A stretch of 64,000 nucleotides of DNA from Pseudomonas sp. GV071 (GCF_003050835.1 NZ_QAOJ01000006.1:248001-312000), one strand, 5' to 3'; numbered from the stretch's first letter, positions 38,249-48,294 are shown. Translations and numbers: made by a program. Notes: generated by a model not told the origin, from the letters alone.

Positions 38249-39766
38249 ATGCGCTTGAGGGCGTGCACTGCTCGCTTGAGCCGGCTGCTGCTGTGCGGCG
38301 CCGTCGGCCTGGGCGGTTGTGTGCGCCTGGGCCCGGACTTTCAGTCGCCGGCCCAGCCCTGGGTCGAGCACTGGAACACGCAGGCTTTGCAGCAGGCCAG
38401 TCAGCACCATTCGCAGCCCGATAGCCGGCAGTGGTGGCACGTATTTACCGACCCGGTGCTCGACCAACTGATTGCCGAGGCCGATGCCCACAACGCCGAC
38501 CTGGAAATTGCCGGCCTGCGGGTGATGGAAGCACGCGCGCAGTTGGGTATCGCCCTCAGTTACCGCTACCCGCAAGTGCAACAGGTCAGCGCCGACAGCG
38601 GCTACCTCAAGCGGCGCCAATGGGGCGGCGACAATCCGCAGGACAACCATCTATGGCAACACAGCGCCGGTTTCGACGTCGGCTGGGAACTGGATTTCTG
38701 GGGCCGCTTCAGCCGCGCCATCGAGTCGGCCGACGCCGCCTGGTTCGCCGCCCAGGGCAACTATGAAAACGCCCTGGTGCTCCTGCACGCCCAGGTAGCG
38801 CAAACCTACTACGCGCTGCGCACCGCCGAGGCGCGCCTGCTGATCGCCAAGAACAACGCCAAGCTGCAGAAGCGCAGTTATGAGATCACCGAGCGCCTGT
38901 TCGCCAGCGGTGACAATGCCGAACTCGATCTGCAACAGGCCAAGACCCAGTACCTCGGCACCCTGAGCACCATCCCCGATTTCGAGGCGCAGGTCGCCAG
39001 CACCGGCAATGCGCTGGCCATTCTGATCGGCCGCCCGCCCGGCGCGATGCCGGAACTGCACAGCAACACCGGTGTGGTGCCCTTGGTCGACCGGGCCGTG
39101 CTGCAGGGGGTACCGGCCGACCTGCTGTTGCGCCGCCCGGATGTGCGTACGGCAGAAGCGCAAGTCGCGGCGCAGTCGGCGCTGATCGGTGTCGCCGAGG
39201 CAGACCTTTACCCCTCCATCAGCTTGTTCGGCAGCATCGTCTGGTCGGCCAATTCGCTCGATGGAACGTCCAACACCCTGGACCTGATCGCTGGGCCGAG
39301 CCTGCGCTGGGACGTGTTTGACCATGGCCGAATACGCAACAACGTGCGTATTCAGGATGCCCGCCTGCAGCAGTTAATCGTCATTTACCAGGACAGTGTT
39401 CGCCAGGCGGCGCGTGAGGCCGACGATGCCGCGACCGGTCTGCTCAAGGCCCTGGAACGCGAGCGTATCCTCAGCGAAGCGTCGATTGCCGCCGAGCGCT
39501 CGGTGGCCCTGGCCAATACCCAGTACCGCGAAGGCTATTCGGATTTCCAGCGGGTGCTCGATGCCCAGGCGGCCCTCTTCGCCCAGCAGGATAACTACCT
39601 GGTCAACCGCAACACCGCCATCAACAGCCTGATCGCGCTGTACAAGGCCGTCGGTGGCGGTTGGTACAGCGACCGGCCCCTCCTCCAGCCCGCCACCCGC
39701 CAACAGATGCAGCAACGTACCGACTGGGGCAACCTGCTCGATGAAGGCAAGGAAGGTGTCAATTGA
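38249..39766 (+). CDS. outer-membrane efflux lipoprotein (NodT/OprM family)
   Basis: 505 residues with a lipobox-like LGGC (LLLCGAVGLGGC). The OMF repeat pattern is present in both halves: WWHVFTDPVLDQLIAEADAHN, DVGWELDFWGRFSRAIESAD, LLLRRPDVRTAEAQVAAQSA, PSLRWDVFDHGRIRNNVRIQD and YREGYSDFQRVLDAQAALF. It forms the TolC-like exit duct for the following membrane fusion protein and DUF2955 pump. The stop overlaps the next start codon. Confidence 0.93.
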   Translation: MRLRACTARLSRLLLCGAVGLGGCVRLGPDFQSPAQPWVEHWNTQALQQASQHHSQPDSRQWWHVFTDPVLDQLIAEADAHNADLEIAGLRVMEARAQLGIALSYRYPQVQQVSADSGYLKRRQWGGDNPQDNHLWQHSAGFDVGWELDFWGRFSRAIESADAAWFAAQGNYENALVLLHAQVAQTYYALRTAEARLLIAKNNAKLQKRSYEITERLFASGDNAELDLQQAKTQYLGTLSTIPDFEAQVASTGNALAILIGRPPGAMPELHSNTGVVPLVDRAVLQGVPADLLLRRPDVRTAEAQVAAQSALIGVAEADLYPSISLFGSIVWSANSLDGTSNTLDLIAGPSLRWDVFDHGRIRNNVRIQDARLQQLIVIYQDSVRQAAREADDAATGLLKALERERILSEASIAAERSVALANTQYREGYSDFQRVLDAQAALFAQQDNYLVNRNTAINSLIALYKAVGGGWYSDRPLLQPATRQQMQQRTDWGNLLDEGKEGVN

Positions 39767-40881
39767 CTGACCGCCCACAAGACAGGCAAGCAACCGCTCC
39801 CGCACCGGCATCCGACCCGAGCAAAAAGGCCGTGAGTGGGGTTGCCGTGCTCATCCTTTTAAGCCTGATCTGGTACCTGCTGGCCGACCGCTACACCCCC
39901 TACACGCAACAGGCACGGGTGCAGACGTTTGTGGTTCCGGTGGCGGCGGAGGTCGCAGGCCGGGTCACCCAGGTCAACGTGCGCAACAACCAAGAGGTCA
40001 AGGCTGGCGACGTGCTGTTCGAGGTGAACCCGCAGCACTACCAGATCGCCCTCGACCGTGCCCGGGCCGACCTGCAGACCACGCGCAAACAGATCGGCGC
40101 CAACACGGCTGGCATCGACTCCAAGATGGCGTCGCTGAACGCGGCCCAGGCCAACGAAGTCATGTCCCGCCAGGACCTGCAACGCCTGGAGCGGCTGTAT
40201 AAGGAAGACCCCGGCACCATCTCCCTGCGGCGCCTGGAAGTGTCCCGTTCCACCCTCAATGCGGCCGTGGCCCAGGTCGCGGCGGCGCGGGCAGAAGTCG
40301 ATCGCGCGCGCGAAACCCAAGGTGGCAGCGACGACAAGAATGCCCAGTTGCTCAGCGCCATCACTACTGTTGACAAGGCCGAGCTGGACCTGGCCAACAG
40401 CGTTGTGCGTGCCCGCTCCGACGGCCTGGTCACCGACCTGCGCACCGATGTCGGCCAGTTCGCCGCAGCCGGTGCGCCCCTGATGACCTTGATCGCCATC
40501 CACGATGCCTGGATCACGGCCGACATGACCGAGAACAACCTCGGCAAGATCAGGCCCGGCACCCCGGTGCGCATCGTGCTCGACACCCTCCCCGGCGAGA
40601 TCTTCGAAGGCCATGTGCGCAGTGTGGGTTATGGCGTCAGCACCGGCCAGAGCACCCCGGCCGGCACCTTGCCCACGGTGCAGAACAGCCGTGACTGGCT
40701 GCGCCCGGCCCAGCGCTTCCCGGTGATCATCGAGCTGGAACCGGGCCAGTTGAGCGACATCAGTGGTATCCGTGTCGGTGGTCAGGCCGAAGTCATGGCG
40801 TTCCCCACTGACGGCAATCCGCTGAACCTGCTCGGCCGGTTGTTTCTGCGCGTGATGAGCTGGTTGTCGTATGCCTACTGA
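39763..40881 (+). CDS. HlyD/EmrA-type membrane fusion protein
   Basis: 372 residues with a TTG start overlapping the previous TGA. One N-terminal TM (SGVAVLILLSLIWYLLA), a biotinyl-lipoyl domain split by a coiled-coil hairpin (VAAEVAGRVTQVNVRNNQEVKAGDVLFEV in parts; VRARSDGLVTDLRTDVGQF), and a beta-barrel domain (AWITADMTENNLGKIRPGTPVRIVLD in parts). It links the inner-membrane DUF2955 protein with the outer-membrane factor. Confidence 0.93.
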   Translation: MTDRPQDRQATAPAPASDPSKKAVSGVAVLILLSLIWYLLADRYTPYTQQARVQTFVVPVAAEVAGRVTQVNVRNNQEVKAGDVLFEVNPQHYQIALDRARADLQTTRKQIGANTAGIDSKMASLNAAQANEVMSRQDLQRLERLYKEDPGTISLRRLEVSRSTLNAAVAQVAAARAEVDRARETQGGSDDKNAQLLSAITTVDKAELDLANSVVRARSDGLVTDLRTDVGQFAAAGAPLMTLIAIHDAWITADMTENNLGKIRPGTPVRIVLDTLPGEIFEGHVRSVGYGVSTGQSTPAGTLPTVQNSRDWLRPAQRFPVIIELEPGQLSDISGIRVGGQAEVMAFPTDGNPLNLLGRLFLRVMSWLSYAY

Positions 40882-41923
40882 GCAACAGGTACGTGCCCGC
40901 CGAGCCCTGCGCCTGGCCACGGGCACGGCGCTGTGCCTGGCCGCGAGCTTCGGCTTGGCGCTGCCCATTCCGTTCATCGCACCGATGCTGGCGTTGACGA
41001 TGCTGGCGGCGATGAATCGACCGTTACCGTTCAAGGCCAGCCTGGGCCTGGCCATGGTGCTGATGGTGACCACCGGCAGCGGCTTGCTGCTGATACCGCT
41101 GTTGCACTACTACGCGGCCAGCGGCGTGATGCTGGTAGGCCTGTGCCTGTTTCTGGTGTTCAGGTATGGCCTGAGTGGCGGCAACTCGCTGGTCGCGACC
41201 TTTATGGTGGTTGGCTTGACCATGATCAGCGCGGCCGGCGCCAGCGATTTCGACCTGGCCCTGCAGGTGGTTGTCTCGTTGGTGAAGGGCTTGCTCCTGG
41301 CGGTCACGGCAGTGTCGATCAGCCACTGGCTGTTACCAGACCCCATCGGCACCCAACCGCCCGCCCCCGCACCGACCTTGCCGGCAGATGAAATCAGCTG
41401 GCTGGCATTGCGCGCCGCGCTGGTGGTGATGCCCGCGTTCCTGTTGGCGCTGATCGATCCGGCCAGCTACATGCCGATCATCATGAAGTCGGTCAACCTC
41501 GGCCAGCAGAGCACCGTCACCGGTGCGCGCACCGCCGGGCGGGAACTGCTCGGTTCGACCTTGCTCGGCGGCCTGTTGGCGATTCTCTTCTGGTTCGCCC
41601 TGGGCCTGTTCGTCAACCTGTGGATGTTCTTCCTGTGGATGCTGCTGTTCGGGCTGCTGGTGGCGCGAAAACTCTATGGGCTGAGCCCTGGCAACTACAA
41701 GCCGGGCTTCTGGCTCAACAGCCTGACGACCATGATCATTCTGCTCGGTCAGTCGGTACAGGACAGCGCCGCAGGCAAGGATGTCTACACCGCCTTCGCC
41801 ATCCGCATGGGGCTGTTCATTCTGGTCACCCTGTATGCCTGTGCGATGGTGTATCTGCTCGACAACCGCCGGCACCGTCGACACACAGGCAATCCACCTA
41901 CTGAAGAGGGCCAACCATGCTGA
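40871..41923 (+). CDS. DUF2955/FUSC-type inner-membrane efflux protein
   Basis: 350 residues, about 10 TM helices in two clusters (FGLALPIPFIAPMLALTML, LAMVLMVTTGSGLLLIPLL, then LLGGLLAILFWFALGLFVNLWMFFLWMLLFGLL in parts). It belongs to the DUF2955/aromatic-acid exporter-like (AaeB/FUSC) group, which pairs with an HlyD-like partner and often with an OMF. Start overlaps the MFP gene by 11 bp. The exported compound is unknown. Confidence 0.85.
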   Translation: MPTEQQVRARRALRLATGTALCLAASFGLALPIPFIAPMLALTMLAAMNRPLPFKASLGLAMVLMVTTGSGLLLIPLLHYYAASGVMLVGLCLFLVFRYGLSGGNSLVATFMVVGLTMISAAGASDFDLALQVVVSLVKGLLLAVTAVSISHWLLPDPIGTQPPAPAPTLPADEISWLALRAALVVMPAFLLALIDPASYMPIIMKSVNLGQQSTVTGARTAGRELLGSTLLGGLLAILFWFALGLFVNLWMFFLWMLLFGLLVARKLYGLSPGNYKPGFWLNSLTTMIILLGQSVQDSAAGKDVYTAFAIRMGLFILVTLYACAMVYLLDNRRHRRHTGNPPTEEGQPC

Positions 41924-42381
41924 TCAATTTCCTCGTAGGCCTGCCGGTTATCGTGCTCTGTGTCATGTTGCAGGCGGTGTTCCTGGCCCTGTGTGCGCGG
42001 CGTTATGTAGCCCTGCGACGCAAGATGAATGCGAGCCCTTCCAGGGCGGGTGACGTGCGTTTGCTGTCGATGGTCATGGTGGTGATGCTGATCGGCAACT
42101 ATGTACAAATGGCCCTGTGGGCCGCGCTGTTCCTACTGCTGGGTGAATTCAACGACTTCACCACCGCGCTGTATTTTTCCGGCGTGACCTTCGCCACCCT
42201 GGGCTATGGCGACGTGGTGCTAAGCCCACAATGGCGCCTGCTCAGCCCCCTGGAGGCGGCCAACGGCATTCTGATGTTCGGCGTTTCCACAGCGATCATG
42301 ACCGCTGCCGTCATAGACCTGATCAAACAGAACGCCGCTGGCGAGCAAGAACAACACTCACGGCAAGCGATCAATGAATAG
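41917..42381 (+). CDS. two-TM potassium channel
   Basis: 154 residues. TM helices at about 3-25, 48-72 and 115-137 flank a pore loop with the K+ selectivity filter TLGYGD (FSGVTFATLGYGDVVLSPQW). A minimal KcsA-like ion channel. It overlaps the DUF2955 gene by 7 bp and is the last gene of the operon, so K+ or charge balance seems linked to the efflux system. Confidence 0.9.
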   Translation: MLINFLVGLPVIVLCVMLQAVFLALCARRYVALRRKMNASPSRAGDVRLLSMVMVVMLIGNYVQMALWAALFLLLGEFNDFTTALYFSGVTFATLGYGDVVLSPQWRLLSPLEAANGILMFGVSTAIMTAAVIDLIKQNAAGEQEQHSRQAINE

Positions 42382-42459
42382 TGGCACAGCGCAATGTGCG
42401 AATGGCGTAGCGCAGTTTCCTTCCTTGGTGCGTGATAAAAATCCACCGGATGGGTCGGG

Positions 42460-43002
42460 TTACGTGCGGCGCCAGTCTTGGTCAATGACCCCGAACTGCA
42501 ACAAATCATGGAATTCTCCCTGTTTGAAAAACGCCTGTTTGCTCACTCCTTCTTGGCGCAGCCCGGCCTTTTCCAATACCCGCGCCGAGGCGCCATTAAC
42601 CGCCATGCAGGCCGTGTGCACGCGGTGCACGTTCAGCGTCTCGAAGGCAAAGCCGATAGCCAGCTGCACGGCTTCCGTGGTGTAGCCCTGGTTGCGATAA
42701 GGCGCGCCCATCCAGTAGCCGAGATGGCCACTGCGGTGGCGCGGTATTGGCCGCAGGTTGATCACGCCGATCAGTTCTTCCGTGCGCAAAAAGATACCGA
42801 ACACGCAGTTCTCGTCGCGCTCAGCGGCCAATGCCGAGCGTTCGATGAAGTCGAGTGCGGCGGCACGCGTATAGGGCGACGGCATGCCGGCTGTGTAGGC
42901 GGCGACCAAAGGATCGTCACCCAGTTCGGCCAGGCGTGCGGCGTGCTCGGCGTGCAGCGGCATCAGTCGCAGGCGCGCAGAAGTCAGGATAGGCAGGTGC
43001 AT
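42460..43002 (-). CDS. GNAT acetyltransferase (RimJ/RimL-like)
   Basis: 180 residues. N-terminal LTSARLRLMPL, central strand HLGYWMGAPYRNQGYTTEAVQLAIGFAFE in parts (acetyl-CoA loop as RNQGYTTEA) and MAVNGASARVLEKAGLRQEG are typical of RimJ/RimL-type N-acetyltransferases. Single gene; substrate unknown. Nearby 43020-43229 is non-coding. Confidence 0.9.
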   Translation of the reverse strand: MHLPILTSARLRLMPLHAEHAARLAELGDDPLVAAYTAGMPSPYTRAAALDFIERSALAAERDENCVFGIFLRTEELIGVINLRPIPRHRSGHLGYWMGAPYRNQGYTTEAVQLAIGFAFETLNVHRVHTACMAVNGASARVLEKAGLRQEGVSKQAFFKQGEFHDLLQFGVIDQDWRRT

Positions 43003-43229
43003 TCGAGGTGTTCCATGTGAAGAAAAGTGCAGGGCAAGCGGTAAACCGGCCAGCGCACGGCCAAAGGCCGACGCTCAAAAACAGGGCATAGCAGCATCGC
43101 CGAATCCGCTCGTTAGCTGTCCAGGTCATCAGTTTTTTTACAATGCAAAGTGGGTACCAATTTGACCCAGTTTGGTCTTGGGCTGCCCGTCATGCTCATC
43201 CCCCAGACCAATAACGCTGAACCGCGCGA

Positions 43230-44114
43230 TCAGTACGCTGCAACGGGATCCGGACTGGCAACGACAGGTGCAGAGCTATCGTTAGCCTGTGCTTCCTTGA
43301 GCACTGCCGCGCGCAAGTCACGGGGCGAAAGCCCGAAGCGGCTGCGAAAGCGCACCGCAAACCGTGAAGCCGAGGCATAGCCGCTGCTGGCGGCAATCTC
43401 GCTGATCTGCCGGCTGCTGGTTTGCAACAACAGCAGCGCTGTACCGAGGCGGACCTCCTCCAGAATCTGACGAAAACTGCGCCGTTCGCTGCTCAGTTGC
43501 CGGCGCAGGGTCGACGCTCCGAGGTTGAGTTTTCGCGCTGCCATTTCTACCGTCCAGTCGCTACTCGGCGCACTGATGAGCAACTGCTGCAAGCGCTCAC
43601 ACAACGGGTCGTGACGATCGGCGAACAGCGGCCCGGCCAACCCGGCCAGCGCCAGGCTCAGCAGCACCGCTTCGCCATACAAGGTGCGCAACGCATCTGG
43701 CGCCTCGTTGCGCACAGCCAGCAACAGCTGGTTCCATGCCTGGTTTGTGTGCGCATCAAGCGCCACGCACAGCTCGTTGGCAGAACCACGATGGGCAGCC
43801 AGCTGCTGCCGATAACGCGCCTGAAAGTCGCGCAGCATTGGCGCCGGAAAGCTGATGGCATCCGCCACGTAGTGGCCTTGGCTACCGGGGATATTGGTGA
43901 CGCTCAACTCGCAACCTGCCGGCAACAAAACCAGATGCTGAGTACCGCCGCGCATTTCCCGGCCGTCCCAGTGCAAGACCTTTTCCCCTTGGCGAATGCG
44001 GCACAACGTAGTGCTGAACACCGTGACTCGCTGCAGCACATGGCGCTGGCGAGCCTCGATGACACAGGCAGCAATACGGCTTTCGAGGTGCGAAATGCCA
44101 ACAGCGGAGTTCAT
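43230..44114 (-). CDS. AraC-family transcriptional regulator
   Basis: 294 residues from MNSAVGISHL; the longer ORF reaches into the upstream gene. A cupin-like N-terminal sensor part (LHWDGREMRGGTQHLVLLPAG in parts) precedes a C-terminal double HTH (MAARKLNLGASTLRRQL, ISEIAASSGYASASRFAVRFRSRFGLSPRDLR in parts). It starts 7 bp after the YbhB-like gene, so the two form an operon. Candidate operator: the 21-bp-spaced repeats at 44717-44754. Confidence 0.9.
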   Translation of the reverse strand: MNSAVGISHLESRIAACVIEARQRHVLQRVTVFSTTLCRIRQGEKVLHWDGREMRGGTQHLVLLPAGCELSVTNIPGSQGHYVADAISFPAPMLRDFQARYRQQLAAHRGSANELCVALDAHTNQAWNQLLLAVRNEAPDALRTLYGEAVLLSLALAGLAGPLFADRHDPLCERLQQLLISAPSSDWTVEMAARKLNLGASTLRRQLSSERRSFRQILEEVRLGTALLLLQTSSRQISEIAASSGYASASRFAVRFRSRFGLSPRDLRAAVLKEAQANDSSAPVVASPDPVAAY

Positions 44115-44121
44115 GGGGTGG

Positions 44122-44661
44122 TTAGCGTCCGTACACAGCGGTGAGTGTCGCTTTGCCCAGTACATTGGCGTTCAACATGTAGCCCACAAGGGCGCCACTG
44201 GCCTGGTTGTCGAGCGGCAGTTTAGCGACTTTGAGCGCCCATACGGTGAATTGGTAGCGATGGGGTTTATCCCCCACTGGCGGGCAGGCGCCACCAAATT
44301 GCGCGCTGCCAAAATCGTTACGGCCCTGCACGGCACCCGCTGGTAACTGCTCGCCCACTCCGGCGGGAAGCGCGTTGGTGGTGGTCGGCAGATTCACCAG
44401 CGTCCAATGCCACCAACCGCTGCCGGTTGGCGCATCAGGGTCATAAACAGTGATGGCAAAACTTTTCGTTCCAGCCGGTGGATTGCTCCACGCCAGCGCC
44501 GGTGACAGGTTGCCGCCCTCGCAGCCAAATCCCTGGAACACCTGGCGCTTATCGAGGCGGCGGTTTTCAGCAATATCCGGGCTGCTCAACGTGAATGCCT
44601 GCGCCTGCGCCAGACTGGCAGCAGCAAATGCGACAGCGCTGATCAGGAAACGAATGTTCAT
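44122..44661 (-). CDS. YbhB/YbcL (PEBP) family periplasmic protein
   Basis: 179 residues with a signal peptide (MNIRFLISAVAFAAASLAQA). PEBP-fold motifs: GGNLSPALAWSNPPAGTKSFAI in parts, VYDPDAPTGSGWWHWTLVNLP in parts, and PHRYQFTVWALKV. Bacterial relatives of Raf-kinase inhibitor protein; ligands unknown. First gene of an operon with the AraC regulator. Confidence 0.93.
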   Translation of the reverse strand: MNIRFLISAVAFAAASLAQAQAFTLSSPDIAENRRLDKRQVFQGFGCEGGNLSPALAWSNPPAGTKSFAITVYDPDAPTGSGWWHWTLVNLPTTTNALPAGVGEQLPAGAVQGRNDFGSAQFGGACPPVGDKPHRYQFTVWALKVAKLPLDNQASGALVGYMLNANVLGKATLTAVYGR

Positions 44662-44716
44662 GGGTTCACCTGGGTAACTGAATGAGCCGATATTTTATTA
44701 ATCCAGATAAAACCGC

Positions 44717-44754
44717 ACTGTGCCGAAACGCTCGGCGACTGTGCTGAAACGCTC
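44717..44754. promoter_or_regulatory. twin 17-bp direct repeats, 21 bp apart
   Basis: ACTGTGCCGAAACGCTC (44717-44733) and ACTGTGCTGAAACGCTC (44738-44754) differ at one base and start exactly 21 bp (two helical turns) apart. They lie 56 bp upstream of the ybhB-like start and 130 bp upstream of the chemoreceptor gene. AraC-family dimers bind this type of direct repeat, so the co-transcribed AraC protein is the best candidate. Confidence 0.65.
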
Positions 44755-44883
44755 TTTGTGAGCGGCAGCCAGGCTTTTTGAGCGCCAATATCAACGCGTT
44801 TGCAGGGGTTTGTTGAGGCGCTATTCAGCAATTGCGCCGCGTGCCGATAACCACAGACAGCCCACTCTTGCGGAAAACGGCAC

Positions 44884-46875
44884 ATGTTAAAAACTATCCA
44901 GGCACGTTACACGGCCACGCTCGTGCTCTTTGTTTTGCTCATTGGGGCACTCACTGCGCTAGGCATCAACCTGTGGATTACGCCGAGCCTTACCGCTACC
45001 GACCAACGCCAGTTGATCGCTCAGGCTTCGGAAATCGGTGAGGTGATCAAAACCGAGTTGGCCCGCGTGCAGGCCCAACAGCGGGTAATTACCGAGACCG
45101 TGCCGCAACTGGATAACGACAGCATCGACCGCCTGTTGCCCTCATTGGTCAACCAGTACGGTGAGGCCAAGGTGTTTGGCGGTGGCATCTGGCCGCTGCC
45201 GAACAAGCGCGAGGCCGGGCGGGCCAAATACAGCACGTTCTACCACCGCGACAGCAGCGGCAAACTGATCGTCAACACCCATTGGAACTCTGCCGAGTCG
45301 CTGAATTATTTCGAGCAGCCCTGGTTCCTTGGCGGCCTCAAGGCTCCCGCCGGGCAATGCAACTGGGCCAATGCCTATCGCGATGACGCCAGCCCCGAGC
45401 CACGTACCAACTGCGCCATGGCGATCAGCAAGGATGGCGCCGCCTTTGGCGTGTCGACCATCGACGTCACCCTGGGCTTTTTCAACGACCTGGTCGCGCA
45501 GAAAGAGCGCGAAGTGCATGCCCTGCTGATGATTGTCGAAGCCGACGGCAAAGTGCTCAGCAACCAACCGGAGATCTCCGGCAACAACGTGCTGAAGAAT
45601 GTGTCGGACCTGGCTGGGCAATACCCCTTTGCCGCCGCGGTGCAGCGCGCCCTGCAAAAACCGGCGAGCGGCGAGCTCAGCCATAGCACCTATGAAGACG
45701 CCGACGGCGAAGACTACAACCTGTTTGTGCAGCCCATCGAGGGCACGCCATGGCTGCTCGCTGTCGCCCAGCAGACCAGCGTACTGACGGCGCAAAGCAG
45801 CCACGTACTGAGCACGCTTGCCGCCATTCAGATTCCGATGGTGATCGTGCTGCTGTTACTCACCGTGTTCGCCCTCAGCCAATTGATGAAGCGCCTGGCT
45901 GTGCTCAAAGCCAACATCGACAAACTGTCGGCCGGCGACGCCGACCTGACCCAACGCATCGTCATTCGCGCCGACGACGAGGTTGGCGCGGTGGGCGAGT
46001 CGGTGAACCGCTTTATCGTCTACCTGCAGAAGATGGTCAGCGAAGTGTCCGAGTCGTCCTCGGTGATCGCCCAGGGCATCGAGCAACTGCGCGGCCAGTC
46101 GCGTGGCACCAACCAGATTCTGCTTCGCCATGCGAGCGAGACTGACCAGGCCGTTACCGCGATTACCGAGATGAGCTCCACGGCTGATGAAGTGGCACGC
46201 AGCGCCGCGCAAACGGCGAGCATGACGCAGACCGCCAACGAAAACGCGCGTCATTCCAAGATTGTAGTGGACGACGCCTCCAACAGCGTTCGCGATTTGA
46301 TCAGTGAAGTGGAACTGGCCACCGACAAGGTGCGCTCCATGGAGGAAGACGCCGGGCGTATCAACTCGGTGCTCGGTGTAATTGGCGCAATTGCCGGCCA
46401 GACCAATCTGCTGGCGCTCAACGCCGCTATCGAAGCAGCCCGTGCCGGCGAGCAGGGCCGTGGCTTTGCGGTGGTCGCCGATGAAGTGCGCGCCCTCGCC
46501 GGCCGCACCCAGGCCAGTACCTCCGAGATCAACGAGATGTTGGCCAAGCTGCAGCAAGGCGTTAGCGCCGCCGTGGTGGCCATGGAAAAAACCAAGCAAA
46601 GCTGCCAGGCCACAGTCGACAAAACCTCCAAGGTCAACGAAGGCCTGGACGTGATGACCGAGTCGGTGGTGCGCATCAACGACCTGAGCACCCAGATCGC
46701 CACCGCCGCCGAGGAGCAAAGCGCGGTCAGCGAAGAGATCAACCGCAACATGGTTGCGGTTCGTCATATCGTTGAGGAACTGGTGTCCGGCGGCAGTGAA
46801 AGCGAACGCAGCACCGCCGCCCTGGCGGCCTCCAACGACAAGCTGATTGCCGTAGTGCGCCGCTTCAAGGTGTAA
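44884..46875 (+). CDS. methyl-accepting chemotaxis protein, dCache-type sensor
   Basis: 663 residues. TM1 about 10-30, a large periplasmic Cache sensor about 35-300 ([20 protein letters not shown] in parts, [45 protein letters not shown] in parts), TM2 about 315-335, HAMP ([20 protein letters not shown] in parts), and an MCP signalling hairpin ([27 protein letters not shown] in parts). C terminus ends in FKV without a CheR-binding pentapeptide. The ligand is unknown. Confidence 0.94.
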   Translation: MLKTIQARYTATLVLFVLLIGALTALGINLWITPSLTATDQRQLIAQASEIGEVIKTELARVQAQQRVITETVPQLDNDSIDRLLPSLVNQYGEAKVFGGGIWPLPNKREAGRAKYSTFYHRDSSGKLIVNTHWNSAESLNYFEQPWFLGGLKAPAGQCNWANAYRDDASPEPRTNCAMAISKDGAAFGVSTIDVTLGFFNDLVAQKEREVHALLMIVEADGKVLSNQPEISGNNVLKNVSDLAGQYPFAAAVQRALQKPASGELSHSTYEDADGEDYNLFVQPIEGTPWLLAVAQQTSVLTAQSSHVLSTLAAIQIPMVIVLLLLTVFALSQLMKRLAVLKANIDKLSAGDADLTQRIVIRADDEVGAVGESVNRFIVYLQKMVSEVSESSSVIAQGIEQLRGQSRGTNQILLRHASETDQAVTAITEMSSTADEVARSAAQTASMTQTANENARHSKIVVDDASNSVRDLISEVELATDKVRSMEEDAGRINSVLGVIGAIAGQTNLLALNAAIEAARAGEQGRGFAVVADEVRALAGRTQASTSEINEMLAKLQQGVSAAVVAMEKTKQSCQATVDKTSKVNEGLDVMTESVVRINDLSTQIATAAEEQSAVSEEINRNMVAVRHIVEELVSGGSESERSTAALAASNDKLIAVVRRFKV

Positions 46876-46885
46876 CCGAAGGGAC

Positions 46886-46912
46886 GGTTGCTGGGCTGCG
46901 TGCCCGGCAACC
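46886..46912 (+). terminator. GC-rich hairpin after the chemoreceptor gene
   Basis: GGTTGC-T-GGG pairs with CCC-G-GCAACC around a 7-nt loop, 11 bp after the stop codon. There is no U tract, so it may only mark a 3' end. The rest of 46913-47121 is non-coding. Confidence 0.35.
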
Positions 46913-47121
46913 CACGGGCGCTACTGACGCCGACCCAGTCATGGGCCCAGTTGCTGGCGGACGCCGCCAGGCCTGCGCCATAACGCTGGCCGATTGCCTT
47001 CACCGGTTCGATGCGACTAGGATTTGCCGGTCAAAACAGCCCTGCCGATTTCCGTGAAAGCGTGCGCTCGTCGCCCCTTCAGTGCTGGGCCCCTATTGCT
47101 GTTCTCCACGTGCGCGAATCC

Positions 47122-48294
47122 ATGGTCACCACCGTCATCCTCGGCATGCTCTGCGTGCACTTGCTGTGTTTTTGCGTGATGTTCCTGCTCATCAGCTCAC
47201 GGCTGAATGGCAAGAAATTGGGCATGGATGTGTTCGCCCTGGGCAACCTTCTGCTGGGCCTTGCCTATACCTTGCAGTTGCTTGGCGGCCCGGCGCACTG
47301 GAGCCTCATCGAGGTGGTCAACCATACGATGACGCTCTGCGCGCCGGCTGCCTATGTGCTGGGAGCCTTGCGCTTCTTCGGTCGCCAGGTTCCGGTGTGG
47401 CGGCCACTGCTGACGCTGGCGGTGGTCTACTCGGCACTGCAGGTACTGGTGCAATGGCTGCTCGGCGGCGAAGCTCGCCATGCGTTGCTGGCGCTCTCCT
47501 GCGCGTTGCTGTTCCTCGGCATGGTGGTGGCGTTGCTCTACGCCGGGCGCACCGTGGCCAAGGACTTGCGCGCTGAGATGGTGGTGTTTGCCATTTTGAT
47601 CAGCGGCATTGGCGCGCTGAACGCGGCGAAGTTTGTGCTGATTCTTACCGATGGCCTGGCGGCGCTGGACCTCAACACCCGCTTTCAAACAACCTTCTAT
47701 ATCTACATGTCCTTCCTCGGCACTGTGATGCCACCTGGCGCGGTGTGGCTGGTACTGCGCCGCCTCACCGATGAGCTGCGCAACATGGCCGCGCACGACC
47801 CGCTGACGCATTTGCTCAACCGCCGCGGGCTGATGGATGGCCTGGCCGCGCACTTCCGCTCGCGAACGGCGGGGCCGGCGTACCTGCTGATTGTCGATAT
47901 CGATTATTTCAAACGGATCAATGACACCTACGGCCACACCGTTGGCGATCAGGTGCTCGGCCATGTCGCCGAGCTGCTCAACGCCAGCGCCCGCCAAGGC
48001 GACCTGACGTGCCGGCTGGGCGGCGAGGAATTTGCCCTCATCTGCCTGGACACCGACAGCGCGGGCGCCCTGCAACTGGCTGAGCGCATGCGCACGGCCA
48101 TTGAACACAGCCAGGTACCGGGCATCAACCAGCACCCAGCGATCCGCTGCACCGTCACCGTCGGCGTCTCGGCTGCCTTCACCAGCGCACAGGCGCTTGA
48201 CCAGGCCATGCAGCAAGCCGATGCCGCGCTGTACCGCGGCAAGACCTCAGGACGTAATCGGGTGGAATGGGCGAGCTCGCAGGCAGTCGGGTAG
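47122..48294 (+). CDS. membrane diguanylate cyclase (GGEEF)
   Basis: 390 residues from MVTTVILGML. Six to seven hydrophobic helices (about 1-215), then a GGDEF domain: HDPLTHLLNRRGLMD, IVDIDYFKRINDTYGHTVGD in parts, CRLGGEEFALICLD. The active-site motif is GGEEF (functional in known cyclases), and the inhibitory I-site RxxD is present (RQGD five residues before). It is expected to make c-di-GMP with product inhibition. Together with the HD-GYP at 28968 both arms of turnover are in the window. Confidence 0.93.
   Translation: MVTTVILGMLCVHLLCFCVMFLLISSRLNGKKLGMDVFALGNLLLGLAYTLQLLGGPAHWSLIEVVNHTMTLCAPAAYVLGALRFFGRQVPVWRPLLTLAVVYSALQVLVQWLLGGEARHALLALSCALLFLGMVVALLYAGRTVAKDLRAEMVVFAILISGIGALNAAKFVLILTDGLAALDLNTRFQTTFYIYMSFLGTVMPPGAVWLVLRRLTDELRNMAAHDPLTHLLNRRGLMDGLAAHFRSRTAGPAYLLIVDIDYFKRINDTYGHTVGDQVLGHVAELLNASARQGDLTCRLGGEEFALICLDTDSAGALQLAERMRTAIEHSQVPGINQHPAIRCTVTVGVSAAFTSAQALDQAMQQADAALYRGKTSGRNRVEWASSQAVG

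Noticed and set aside
43150..43380. 76-codon plus-strand ORF
   Set aside because: Mostly overlaps the AraC gene antisense; the small non-overlapping part has no homologue that I recognise.
46764..47003. 79-codon minus-strand ORF after the chemoreceptor gene
   Set aside because: Its N-terminal half has protein-like sequence but no RBS, and it runs into the chemoreceptor gene antisense; too weak to call a remnant.
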